Source of the DNA: Symploca sp. SIO2E6
GTDB lineage: Bacteria > Cyanobacteriota > Cyanobacteriia > Cyanobacteriales > Coleofasciculaceae
Assembly: GCA_010672425.1 (NCBI GenBank)
Contig: JAAHGR010000029.1
Span: forward strand, 1-47,910
Length of the DNA: 47,910 bases
Direction: 5' to 3'
Position 1 is the stretch's first letter; every line of letters begins with the position of its first letter. The position numbers and the translations under genes are program-made. This document shows, piece by piece, positions 9,468-17,955 of the stretch. Under the pieces are notes generated by a model. That model did no database searches. It saw only the letters and a program-made list of their open reading frames with translations, and had not been told where the DNA came from.

Positions 9468-9694
9468 GCAGATAATGGGGCAGTCATAAACCGACGCTCA
9501 CGATCAGCAGCATAAGCAATGCAGGCTTTTAAATCTTCTCGCGTCAGATCGGGAAAATCGTCTAGAATTTCTGCTTCAGTCATCTCGGAAGCTAGGTACT
9601 CAAGCACTTCATAGACTGTAATGCGCAAGCCACGGACACAAGGCTTACCACCACGTTTTTCAGGCTCAATTGTAATGATGTCTCGGTAGTTCAT
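9464..9694 (-). CDS. DUF433 antitoxin
   Basis: MNYRDIITIEPEKRGGKPCVRGLRITVYEVLEYLASEMTEAEILDDFPDLTREDLKACIAYAADRER; overlaps the toxin start by 4 nt; start set at the internal Met. Confidence 0.85.
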   Translation of the reverse strand: MNYRDIITIEPEKRGGKPCVRGLRITVYEVLEYLASEMTEAEILDDFPDLTREDLKACIAYAADRERRFMTAPLSA

Positions 9695-9803
9695 AAATTG
9701 GCACGAGGGAAAAATGTCTACTTGATGAAAGTATAGCAAGCGCTCGCAGACATTTTGTCCCTACGAGCGCAGCAGGTAAGTAAACACCTGAAACTCTGAG
9801 TAG

Positions 9804-10053
9804 CTGATCGCTCCAGCTTACCGGAGTGAGTTAACGGTTGGATGGAATGCTGGTGGTATTTGTAAAGAAATATAAAGATTTTATTCACCAAGTTGGTGGT
9901 TTACATTCCCCTCAACCTTAAGCAGGATAGCGATTTCAGCTGATTTGTGTTGCTCAAAATCGCTAACTCGAAAAAGTCAGGAATTGTCTGTTGAACACGT
10001 CTTATATGTAGAGGACTGAAAACAACCAATTTAAAAATTTTGTCCAAAGTCCA
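9804..10053 (+). repeat. Duplicated leader cassette, copy A
   Basis: Aligns by eye to 11634-11882, including TTTGTAAAGAAATATAAAGATTTT, TCAAAATCGCTAACTCGAAAAAGTCAGGAATTG, ACGTCTTATATGTAGA, TTTTGTCCAAAGTCCAA. Confidence 0.85.
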
Positions 10054-10082
10054 AATGTAAAGCTCAAAAGAGGTCAGAACAA

Positions 10083-10430
10083 ATGAATGTAGTTAAATTG
10101 ATTAGTTTGTTGTTGTGTGCATTGGTGATGATATGGCAGGCTCCAGCCCAAGCTCAGAATTTAAGTTTTCCGGATTGGTTGGATAAAGCAAATATAGGAT
10201 TTTGTTATCACGCAAATGGGGAGATTTATACGTTAGTTAATGAGCCTCCGATGGCTAATCCCGTGCCTCCTAATTATTGCCATGTGGGGCCAAGGGTGAA
10301 TTATTGGGGCAATTTGAGTAAATTTGGAAAAGAAGCGGTGCAGAGATGTTGTGAGTTAGATGGCGGAAATTTTGCATTGAATAACGGAGAGGGAGAATGT
10401 AATAATCCGGATTTGAATGAATCTTGTTGA
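10083..10430 (+). CDS. Small secreted Cys-containing protein
   Basis: Signal peptide MNVVKLISLLLCALVMIWQAPAQAQ; mature part with Cys including CC and C-terminal C; preceded by leader cassette A. Confidence 0.6.
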   Translation: MNVVKLISLLLCALVMIWQAPAQAQNLSFPDWLDKANIGFCYHANGEIYTLVNEPPMANPVPPNYCHVGPRVNYWGNLSKFGKEAVQRCCELDGGNFALNNGEGECNNPDLNESC

Positions 10431-10467
10431 GGCTGGATAACGGAGAGGGAGAATGTAGTGATCCGAA
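10381..10467 (+). repeat. Tandem direct repeat overlapping the 3' end of the 10083 gene
   Basis: ATAACGGAGAGGGAGAATGTARTRATCCG at 10381 and again at 10437 (56-bp period). Confidence 0.75.
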
Positions 10468-10576
10468 TTAAAGTATGGGCAGCCTTTGAGCCAAACCAAC
10501 TTTCCAACAGGTCTATCTGGTACACCTCCTGATGCCCCTCTAAGTCCCTATGCATTAGTCACATCTTTCTTAACAA

Positions 10577-10609
10577 TCCCAAAAACCTTGTTTCACAAGG
10601 TTTTTGGGA
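10577..10609. terminator. Strong hairpin, terminator-like
   Basis: TCCCAAAAACCTTG / CAAGGTTTTTGGGA 14-bp perfect stem, 5-nt loop. Confidence 0.65.
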
Positions 10610-10650
10610 ATCGACGCTTATCACCTTTGACCTCAATACCCCAGTCTAAT

Positions 10651-10893
10651 TCATAAGTCCAACCTCAACTGTTGCACAAACTGTTGTCCCTTCTTGGCAA
10701 GCTTAGCTAACACACACTGACTCCAGAAAGTACCATCGCGTAACTTAATCGCTCTGAGTTCTGGATCACACTTCTCAATCTCTAAGGTGCTATTAACGGC
10801 TTCTAAAGGTGGGATAGGGACTTCCTCCTCCTCATCCTCCCTAGAAGAAGTTTCCATTGTCCCTGGCATTCCACTAGGAGAGCGGTGAAACAT
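10651..10893 (-). pseudogene. Truncated paralog of the 13471-14415 gene (C-terminal part only)
   Basis: MFHR...GTM...IPPLEAVNSTLEIEKCDPELRAIKLRDGTFWSQCVLAKLAKKGQQFVQQLRLDL aligns with MFHR...GTM...IPPLQPVDRRLQIDLWEAQTREEHLATDTSFWTLCVKERLQQRDRLNVRQLNLNL. Confidence 0.65.
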
Positions 10894-10895
10894 GC

Positions 10896-10994
10896 CGTGA
10901 CCCAGCTAAAATGGTTCATTAGGAAAATGGTTCAAACCCGATTATTTACAACAAAGCTGTGGATTTTCTATTGTGCAGTTTTTGTTGGGTCACG
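10896..10994. repeat. ~99-bp segment bounded by 9-bp inverted repeats
   Basis: CGTGACCCA (10896-10904) / TGGGTCACG (10986-10994); left edge lies where the paralog fragment starts. Confidence 0.4.
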
Positions 10995-11002
10995 ACAGTA
11001 GT

Positions 11003-11458
11003 TCAATCTTCTACAACAAAAAGTGCATAAAGAGGATGACCTCTAAGAGGGAAATTATTTGGAGGACCCCAGTTTGAGCCTGAGGGATCCCACTGGACAT
11101 ATTTGTTTTGTCCATAGTAGGTAATTCTATATGACGTCTGATTTAAAGGTATAAATAATGCGTTATCCTCATACCGAGGGCATTGAAAAGCAAAACTGAT
11201 ATTTTTTCCTGAAGCTGAATATGTGACGACCCCATCCGAACCAGTTAAAATAGTACCATCCAGATTGAAACTAATTTGGGAACCGCCAGCAATCCAAGGA
11301 GGTAGGTTTAATGGATTAAAAGTGCCATGACTACTTTGTTGAGAAACTAATTGAAATGAATTATTTATTTTGTTCATGATTGTAACATAAACAGAATAAT
11401 CAGTGGAAAGCGAGAGCATGTCATTGGTCATAATTATGTGACTGGGGTCTTTTCCCAA
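11003..11458 (-). CDS. Aegerolysin/ET79-like small beta protein (tentative)
   Basis: VYVTIMNKINNSFQLVSQQSSHGTFN-LPPWIAGGSQISFNLDGTILTGSDGVVTYSASGKNISFAFQCP resembles the HG.w...PP..I..G......tG.eG.v.Y layout. Confidence 0.45.
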   Translation of the reverse strand: MGKDPSHIIMTNDMLSLSTDYSVYVTIMNKINNSFQLVSQQSSHGTFNPLNLPPWIAGGSQISFNLDGTILTGSDGVVTYSASGKNISFAFQCPRYEDNALFIPLNQTSYRITYYGQNKYVQWDPSGSNWGPPNNFPLRGHPLYALFVVED

Positions 11459-11579
11459 TCGTCACCTTCAATTATCGATAATGGCTTCCAGATTACCAGA
11501 TTTTGCTACCGCTACCCAGATCCCCACACTTCCCAACCGTTTTTTCGCTCACCTGGAGTTGGAGTTAGGGGTTGTATTG

Positions 11580-11605
11580 ACAAAATCACATTAATGTGAT
11601 TTTGT
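11580..11605. promoter_or_regulatory. 26-bp perfect palindrome
   Basis: ACAAAATCACATTAATGTGATTTTGT equals its own reverse complement. Confidence 0.7.
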
Positions 11606-11633
11606 TTGCGTGATTGCCTACAGCACCAGAGAA

Positions 11634-11882
11634 GCTGATCGCTCTGGTTTTTCATTTGAGTTGGCGGTTGGATGGAAAGTAAGTAGCATTTGTAAAGAAA
11701 TATAAAGATTTTGGCAACCTAGTCAGGGGTTGAGAGGAATGTCAAACTTAAGCTGGATAAGAATTTCAGCGGATTTTTGTTGTTCAAAATCGCTAACTCG
11801 AAAAAGTCAGGAATTGGTTTCGAGAAACGTCTTATATGTAGAAGACCGAAGACAGAACATTCAATTTTGTCCAAAGTCCAAT
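11634..11882 (+). repeat. Duplicated leader cassette, copy B
   Basis: See 9804-10053. Confidence 0.85.
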
Positions 11883-11916
11883 AACTAGCAACTTGAGTTA
11901 AATTCTGCTTACTCTT

Positions 11917-12603
11917 ATGGCAACTACTGAATACACGTTCAATCTGCGCAACCTTCAGGCTAACCCGGTAACAATGTGGTTATTCCTGGAAGCGCCTCAG
12001 TTCTCAACGCCACCACAGAATGTTTTTCAGAATTCTGACACCTTCCTCCAAGTAACTCCGTATGATCCAACTAGAACACAAAAATTTGAATCATTTGTAC
12101 AGTATTCAATGGGCGTTGGAGCACAGACTGATCCTGTTGTAGTAGGCAATGTAGCCAAATCTAGTCAAACAATATCTGCTGAGTTGAATAAAGGCTATCT
12201 AGCTACTTATGGGAGCTCTCAAGGCGATGCCCCTGGTATTGTACCAGGGAAAACTCGGGCTACCCCTACTGAAACAAATCTAGTTGTTGATACTAATGTT
12301 TTTTCACCTGTTCAAAATTGGAATAACAGTATGACCTTTGGAGTTAAGACTAGCTCTGGTTCAACCGGTGTAACTTGGGTTCCAAACCCGAACTTTGAAT
12401 ATGTTATTACCCCGATTCTAACTTTCTTTGTAGCAGTCGGAAACTATAGTGTAAACAAACTGGCCCAGATTCAAGCAGGCTCCTTAACTAATGCGGTATT
12501 GAAAACAGGGCCTGGAGGTGATTTTGACCAATTTAACAACACTTATATCACTTATGAACAAGATGGAACTTGGTCTACGCAGAAGACACCTTGGTCGGTT
12601 TAA
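11917..12603 (+). CDS. Conserved-looking beta-rich protein of unknown function
   Basis: 228 aa, EYTFNLRNLQANPVTMWLFLEAP ... PNPNFEYVITPILTFFVAVGNYSVNKLAQIQ; preceded by leader cassette B, followed by a hairpin. Confidence 0.55.
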   Translation: MATTEYTFNLRNLQANPVTMWLFLEAPQFSTPPQNVFQNSDTFLQVTPYDPTRTQKFESFVQYSMGVGAQTDPVVVGNVAKSSQTISAELNKGYLATYGSSQGDAPGIVPGKTRATPTETNLVVDTNVFSPVQNWNNSMTFGVKTSSGSTGVTWVPNPNFEYVITPILTFFVAVGNYSVNKLAQIQAGSLTNAVLKTGPGGDFDQFNNTYITYEQDGTWSTQKTPWSV

Positions 12604-12689
12604 TCTTGGGTTTTCCTTTCTGTCTCTTGAGGCGTAACTGTTCAGGGGATGACAAGCCGCTTGAAAAGTAGGCGGGGTGTGGGGCTAAC

Positions 12690-12725
12690 CAGAGAAAGCG
12701 TTCTCATCGCGGGACGCTTTCTCTG
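12690..12725 (+). terminator. Hairpin downstream of the 11917 gene
   Basis: CAGAGAAAGCGT (12690-12701) / ACGCTTTCTCTG (12714-12725), 12-bp perfect stem. Confidence 0.65.
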
Positions 12726-12738
12726 ATCAGTATTTATA

Positions 12739-12772
12739 TGTCCACTGGACAAGTTCTAATGTACACTGGACA
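12739..12772 (+). promoter_or_regulatory. Two operator-like palindromes at the start of the HTH gene
   Basis: TGTCCACTGGACA (12739-12751) and TGTACACTGGACA (12760-12772), 21 bp apart; an exact third copy at 13052-13064 inside the gene. Confidence 0.65.
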
Positions 12773-13413
12773 TGTCCATAGAACTGGTCTTGATGATGGA
12801 TATTGAGGTTGACAACTACCCTGTAACCGAATTACAGAGTCGCTACAAAATTGGCAAGCAAGCAGTCTACAATCGCTTGGAGGCATTGGGGATTAAGCCG
12901 TCTAGGGAGGGTAAAAACAGTTACGTGAATGCAGCTGATCTGCGATCGCTAGATGAACTGCATGGTCACATTCAAGACGGTGGCAAGATGAATGATTTTC
13001 CTCTCTGTCAGTTAGACAGAGGGGATGATATGCCTAGTGGACAAATAGAAATGTCCACTGGACAACCTGATACTACTCAACTAGCATTTCTAGTAGAAAC
13101 CTGTGTTAAAGCCTCAGTAGAAGCAGCAATGGCTCAGTTACCGGAAGCACTAGCCGCTGTTCAAACCCCGCGATTACCTACGGTAGCTGCGCGATCGCCA
13201 CTTTGGCATCATTGGGAATTAACTAAGGCGATGGAGGCAGGGATATTGTTATCTACTGCTGAGATTGAGGCACTAATTGGGGTTAAGCCTTTCTGCCACA
13301 ATAATGATACAGCCTATCAACGTGGTTCTTGGATCTTCATCAAGACAGAGAAAAGAATTGGCTCTCAGATAGCATGGCGGGTACTTTTGGAAGAGGAGGA
13401 GGATGAGTCCTGA
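12772..13413 (+). CDS. HTH DNA-binding regulator
   Basis: VTELQSRYKIGKQAVYNRLEALGIKPSREGKNSYVNAADLRSLDELHGHI, MerR/excisionase-like HTH. Confidence 0.6.
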   Translation: MSIELVLMMDIEVDNYPVTELQSRYKIGKQAVYNRLEALGIKPSREGKNSYVNAADLRSLDELHGHIQDGGKMNDFPLCQLDRGDDMPSGQIEMSTGQPDTTQLAFLVETCVKASVEAAMAQLPEALAAVQTPRLPTVAARSPLWHHWELTKAMEAGILLSTAEIEALIGVKPFCHNNDTAYQRGSWIFIKTEKRIGSQIAWRVLLEEEEDES

Positions 13414-13470
13414 TGTCTCACTTCCTTTAGTGTCAAGTACAAAGTTGTTCAGATGATCTACTGTAGTTTT

Positions 13471-14415
13471 TCATAGGTTTAGATTCAGTTGCCTAACATT
13501 CAATCTGTCTCTTTGCTGAAGTCGTTCTTTAACACAGAGAGTCCAGAAACTAGTATCGGTGGCGAGGTGTTCTTCGCGTGTTTGTGCTTCCCACAGATCA
13601 ATTTGTAATCGTCTGTCTACTGGCTGCAAGGGTGGAATCTCAGGCATCTTTTCTTCTTCAATGATGTTGTTGTCTGGATTATCTGAAGTGCTGCAAGGCT
13701 CCTGTGGGCTTACAGGCATCGTTCCATATGTGTAATCAGGTTTCTTCCTGTGGAACATAAACAAGTGGTCTTCAAAAACCTTGTTATAGATAAGAGGGAC
13801 ATTGGCTCCTTTGTGATCAGGAAGCATATCAAAAAATTCTTCTGTGACTATGCCGCAATTCCTTCTCAGGGTCATTTCTACTTCTTCATACAGAATCAGC
13901 AACCTTTCAAAATCAATCCCTTTCAAGATTGGTATATCCCTTGTGTAAGTACTGCCATCTTTGCCCCTCTGCCAATTCTGCTTACTCCTATCTATGGTGC
14001 ATAGTTCAAAAACTTCTTCTAGGCTATTTCTGATGCTTCTGAAAGTCTTTTTTACCTTGCTAGCACCATGCCACCAGCGCTGACAGTACTCAATAAACCC
14101 TTTAATGGGGATCTGCCAATCTAGCAATCCTTGCCGCGATCGCTCCAACAGTTCAGCCAATGCCCGTTTGCTGATAACGTGGTGTCCCTTGAACTCCTGC
14201 CTATTCTCTGGGTTAAAGCCCCGCTGTCTCATTTTGACCAAGGCATTACAATCTGTTGCGATCGCCCAAATAAGCTTGTTTAGGAATGCCAACGTCGTTA
14301 GGAGGCGCTTAGGTTTGTAGGTTTCGAGAATTAAAGCGCACTCAGTCCCATAATCAATCTGGGGATCTTCTCCTAGCCTTTCTGTTAACTCTGTTGCCGT
14401 TGTAAAAGTAGTCAT
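13471..14415 (-). CDS. Hypothetical protein (314 aa), full-length paralog of the 10651-10893 fragment
   Basis: Intact ORF; C-terminus aligns to the fragment. Confidence 0.6.
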   Translation of the reverse strand: MTTFTTATELTERLGEDPQIDYGTECALILETYKPKRLLTTLAFLNKLIWAIATDCNALVKMRQRGFNPENRQEFKGHHVISKRALAELLERSRQGLLDWQIPIKGFIEYCQRWWHGASKVKKTFRSIRNSLEEVFELCTIDRSKQNWQRGKDGSTYTRDIPILKGIDFERLLILYEEVEMTLRRNCGIVTEEFFDMLPDHKGANVPLIYNKVFEDHLFMFHRKKPDYTYGTMPVSPQEPCSTSDNPDNNIIEEEKMPEIPPLQPVDRRLQIDLWEAQTREEHLATDTSFWTLCVKERLQQRDRLNVRQLNLNL

Positions 14416-14713
14416 GCTAATATAATTAAAGACTCACTCAAGTAAAGTAGTCATGCAGTCATGCAGTCATGCTAATTAACTATTGTGTGATTGTGTAATC
14501 TATGTAGCTGTAGCCATTGTGATGTCGCTGCTGGTGGTGGTATTACCGCGTTACCGCAGTCAAGTAAATCGGTTGGTAGCCGTTTTTGCTTTACAATTCA
14601 AACCAAGTCGTTACCTTGGTATGTTTTTCTCAATGAAGGGACAAGGAGCTCTAAACCTTGTCCCTTCTGCTATTGTCCATTGTAGCTATTAGATTAGTTC
14701 CTGTCAAAATCAC

Positions 14714-14993
14714 ACTTTCCCCCTAAAGCAATACTAATTAATTTAATCATAGATTTGGGTTAAAAACTTTTTTTTCAACTTCTGATCTTTAAAGAAATTA
14801 ACAAAAAAAACTTTTAAAAGATTTTTTAACAACAATTTTAGTTGAAAATTTATTTTTTGTCAATTTTGTTTAAAAAAGTTAATTTTAATTTTTCCAGGAA
14901 ACAAATTTATTTAAATACGTTTGTACTATTTTGAATTTTACGAAATTTTTGAATTTGAATTCACATTAACCAAAATTGCTTTAGGGGGAAAGT
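14714..14993. mobile_element. MITE-like element, 280 bp, AT-rich interior, 19-bp perfect terminal inverted repeats
   Basis: ACTTTCCCCCTAAAGCAAT (14714-14732) / ATTGCTTTAGGGGGAAAGT (14975-14993); CAC on both flanks as a possible 3-bp TSD; no ORF inside. Confidence 0.7.
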
Positions 14994-15008
14994 CACTAAA
15001 GCAACTGA

Positions 15009-15221
15009 CTAGATGACAGTGGTAACCAACCCTACAAGTCACCTAAACCCATAAATGCAAGGGAACTTGTACCTAAACTGACCCGTAGCGAATTCATAGC
15101 CAATATCCAGTCAGCAGCCAAAGTAAAGAAACGTAAAGTTGAGGGTTTTTACATCGGGATTAATCTTGTCGAAATGTCCATGCTGTTTGAGTTTGGTCGG
15201 GGTAATGAATCGGTAAAATAG
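15009..15221 (+). pseudogene. Open-frame remnant without a start codon
   Basis: LDDSGNQPYKSPKPINARELVPKLTRSEFIANIQSAAKVKKRKVEGFYIGINLVEMSMLFEFGRGNESVK*, coding-like, directly right of the MITE-like element. Confidence 0.3.
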
Positions 15222-15270
15222 GTTAAGACGGTGTATTCCCCTATGGGGTTTCCCCAAGTGAGGGAAAGGG

Positions 15271-15912
15271 TTATTTCAATTTGTCGCTAATACTCTCAAC
15301 CTCACTTTCTTCTGGGAGCTTTGGATTTCTAGCATAGGAGAGATGAGACAAAGAAGCGATCGCACCCTTAACTTGAGCATCCCTAACCTCAAGGTATTTT
15401 TGCAGCTGCTCCAGGTTCCGATGTCCAGATATCTCTTGGATGATCCGCAGTGGTACACCGTTGTCTGACATTTGGGTAAGGGCAGTCCTTCTGAAGCTGT
15501 GGGTACTGGCTCCTTCAATTTTGACTCGTTTGCAGGCTTCTCGGAAAATCAACGCTGCTGAGTCGGGGTGAATATGTCCGCGTCCCCAACGTCCAGGGAA
15601 TAGATAGTAATCTCCGGCTTCACTAAAGTACTGTTTCAGGAGTACCTGTAAGTCAATTGATGTGGGTATGACTCGGCTGCTAAGCTGACCCTTAGCATGG
15701 CACTTACGGATGATCATTTCTGGTCTGACCCTACCCAGTGGATTGTACACATCCTCAGTAAGTTGGGTGCAGGCTTCATTGACTCGACAAGCCGTGTAGA
15801 GACAGAAGCCAAATAAGGCGCGATCTCGACTATTTTGTAACCCATCGCTGAATAAGACCTCAATCTCAGCCTGGGTTAGTACTTTTGCCTTTCCGTAGCG
15901 ATCGCGTTTCAT
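15271..15912 (-). CDS. Tyrosine recombinase/integrase (catalytic domain only)
   Basis: TACRVNEA, ASTHSFRRTALTQMSDNG, IQEISGHRNLEQLQKYLEV give Arg, His-x-x-Arg, His and Tyr residues; 213 aa with no clear N-terminal core-binding domain. Confidence 0.85.
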   Translation of the reverse strand: MKRDRYGKAKVLTQAEIEVLFSDGLQNSRDRALFGFCLYTACRVNEACTQLTEDVYNPLGRVRPEMIIRKCHAKGQLSSRVIPTSIDLQVLLKQYFSEAGDYYLFPGRWGRGHIHPDSAALIFREACKRVKIEGASTHSFRRTALTQMSDNGVPLRIIQEISGHRNLEQLQKYLEVRDAQVKGAIASLSHLSYARNPKLPEESEVESISDKLK

Positions 15913-16043
15913 GGAAAAAGTTTACCGCACTTTGAGTATTTGCTGAAACAGTTGTTGAGCAAACAAAGTAGCTGCTTTACTGGCTTTCGGCAGCTACCGG
16001 GAAAACCACGTTAGACTGTTATGTTGGTTTTTGCCCTTATGGC

Positions 16044-16454
16044 TCAAACCTTTTTTAACAATTCCTCGATTAACTGGCTGGGTGTCTTGCCCAGCTTCTT
16101 TGCTGTCTCCTCAAGCTGTTCTTTCGTCTGATGATCGATCAGAAGTTCTTCCTGTTGACCCTTTGCCTTATCTGCTACCTCAAAAAAGTTGCTATCCATG
16201 ATGATATCGCGGCAAACCTGGTGGCGTGTAACTTCTTCTCCTTCGTTCAATCGACGATTTAGTTCGATATCGATAATTCGGTCTATCTCACTTTGGTTTT
16301 TGAAAGCTTCATTGGCAATGATATTCCAGATGAACTGAGAGATTGGTTGTCCGTTTCCCCATGACCAGATAGCTGCTAACTGTCCCCCTGTAGAACCCCT
16401 TGTTATCACTTTGAACGATTTTCCCTCTAACTCACTATCTTTATAGAAACCCAT
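16044..16454 (-). CDS. Hypothetical protein
   Basis: 136 aa, divergent from the 16654 gene. Confidence 0.5.
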   Translation of the reverse strand: MGFYKDSELEGKSFKVITRGSTGGQLAAIWSWGNGQPISQFIWNIIANEAFKNQSEIDRIIDIELNRRLNEGEEVTRHQVCRDIIMDSNFFEVADKAKGQQEELLIDHQTKEQLEETAKKLGKTPSQLIEELLKKV

Positions 16455-16566
16455 TGCACTCCTTTTCTTTGGATTTTTTTTGCTACTAAATCACTTCTCT
16501 TAGATTAATTGCTACTAGAGCATTCCACTATTCAATTGTAAGGCAAAAGTACTAAAATCACTTCTT

Positions 16567-16623
16567 GGATACCTCTAAGATACCTGGAAGACCTTGACAG
16601 GATACTTAAGGGTATCCTAGAGT
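16567..16623 (+). promoter_or_regulatory. Promoter with repeated GGATACC operator half-sites
   Basis: TTGACA (16594-16599) N18 TAGAGT (16618-16623); GGATAC-TTAAGG-GTATCC (16600-16617) exactly fills the spacer; two more GATACCT half-sites upstream. Confidence 0.65.
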
Positions 16624-16653
16624 GTATGAGATGAAACGAGAAAGCGAGAGAAA

Positions 16654-17106
16654 ATGCAAAAGCTAGTCGAAGGTGAATCGACAAGCGAAATGCTCGTCAG
16701 TCGGTTATCAGCCAGTGAAACACCTAAGCGTTACATTGATTTAGACCTACTACAAGAACTCCAATCTGAATATTGTTTAGATGAGGTAGTCAAGTTAATT
16801 GGAGTGTCCAAAAAGACACTAGCCAAGTATCGGATTCTTGCCTACAAATTTATTCCTGAATATCAAGAATCCTGCACAAATAGATTTCCGTCGTATCAAC
16901 TACAAAAGGAGGTGGAAAGAGAAAGGATTGAATCTGGTGTAACAGTTAGACCCCTCTACCCAGATCCTCCACCATTTACCAAGATCGAAGTCGATATCCT
17001 CAAGCAAATAGCTGAGCTTTACAAGTCCAGGATGAATGGCAAAAGGATGAGCGATCGCCAAGTGGAACAGGTGTTAGAAGCTAATCAGCAACAACTAGTA
17101 AGTTAG
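16654..17106 (+). CDS. HTH-containing hypothetical regulator
   Basis: YCLDEVVKLIGVSKKTLAKYRILAYKFIPEY looks like a HTH. Confidence 0.5.
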   Translation: MQKLVEGESTSEMLVSRLSASETPKRYIDLDLLQELQSEYCLDEVVKLIGVSKKTLAKYRILAYKFIPEYQESCTNRFPSYQLQKEVERERIESGVTVRPLYPDPPPFTKIEVDILKQIAELYKSRMNGKRMSDRQVEQVLEANQQQLVS

Positions 17107-17116
17107 GAGAAAACAG

Positions 17117-17830
17117 ATGAAAATATCAGAACTGGCAACAGAAATGGGCTTAACCATCAAGGGTACTATAGAAGCTGCCAAGTCAGCTGGTTGTACTTCA
17201 ATCAAGAATGGCAGCTCCGAGATTCCAGATGCATTAGCTAAGGCTCTACTTGAGGCTCATAAGCAAATCTCTGAAGCGGTAGGCTTGCCACCACAACTAC
17301 CCAGTGTCAAGGAGGTAAAATCTGGTCAGGCTGAAGTTCCTCCGATTGAAGAGGTGAGTAGTTTAACGATCGCCAATGCTAAAACCATCAGTGAAGCAAC
17401 TACTGCAAGTATTGAGACGATCTACACTCTGACTACTAATCTTCAAAAGCGTCATCAAGAGTTATTGTTTAAGCAGGGTTTCCAAACTGCACAACGTGAA
17501 GAAGCAGTTGTCAACCTAGGCAAGGCTACTTATCACCTTGCTGTCCATGAAGAAAGGTTAGCCAAACTTGAGCAGTCCAATAAGGATCTCAACAATCAAC
17601 CCATTGCTGGTGTTGCAGCTGAGCTAGGCATTGATTTAGATGGGCTAGTTAATCGCGCTGCCGCTGCTTTCTCTGAGTATGAGCAAAAACACAATCAGGC
17701 GATCGCTAGTGCTGAGCATCTGATTCAGACAGGCGAGGTTTTGACTGACGAGAAGGGGGAGGTAATCGCTCCTGATTTTTTTACCGTTACACTCAATCAG
17801 TATCAACTGCCATCGGTAACCAGTGCTTGA
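17117..17830 (+). CDS. Hypothetical coiled-coil protein with IF2_N-like N-terminus
   Basis: MKISELATEMGLTIKGTIEAAKSAGCTSIKNGSSEIPD then coiled coil. Confidence 0.5.
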   Translation: MKISELATEMGLTIKGTIEAAKSAGCTSIKNGSSEIPDALAKALLEAHKQISEAVGLPPQLPSVKEVKSGQAEVPPIEEVSSLTIANAKTISEATTASIETIYTLTTNLQKRHQELLFKQGFQTAQREEAVVNLGKATYHLAVHEERLAKLEQSNKDLNNQPIAGVAAELGIDLDGLVNRAAAAFSEYEQKHNQAIASAEHLIQTGEVLTDEKGEVIAPDFFTVTLNQYQLPSVTSA

Positions 17831-17903
17831 TTGTGGAACTGTTGCAGGCGATCGCAAAGCTTTCCTTCAGTTTGCAACAAGAGGTGTCGAAATATGGGAA
17901 TGC

Positions 17904-17919
17904 GTTCCCATTGTGGGAC
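17904..17919 (-). promoter_or_regulatory. Dispersed near-palindrome, copy 3 (GTTCCCATTGTGGGAC)
   Basis: Reverse complement with flanks GAGTCCCACAATGGGAACGC is identical over 20 nt to the 38756 copy. Confidence 0.8.
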
Positions 17920-17955
17920 TCGGACAAGGAACAACAAACTAAAAAAGGTGACGAC

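Noticed and set aside
9135-9694. DUF433/DUF5615 pair as a novel defence system
   Set aside because: A well-known toxin-antitoxin-type pair widespread in cyanobacteria; listed as a feature only.
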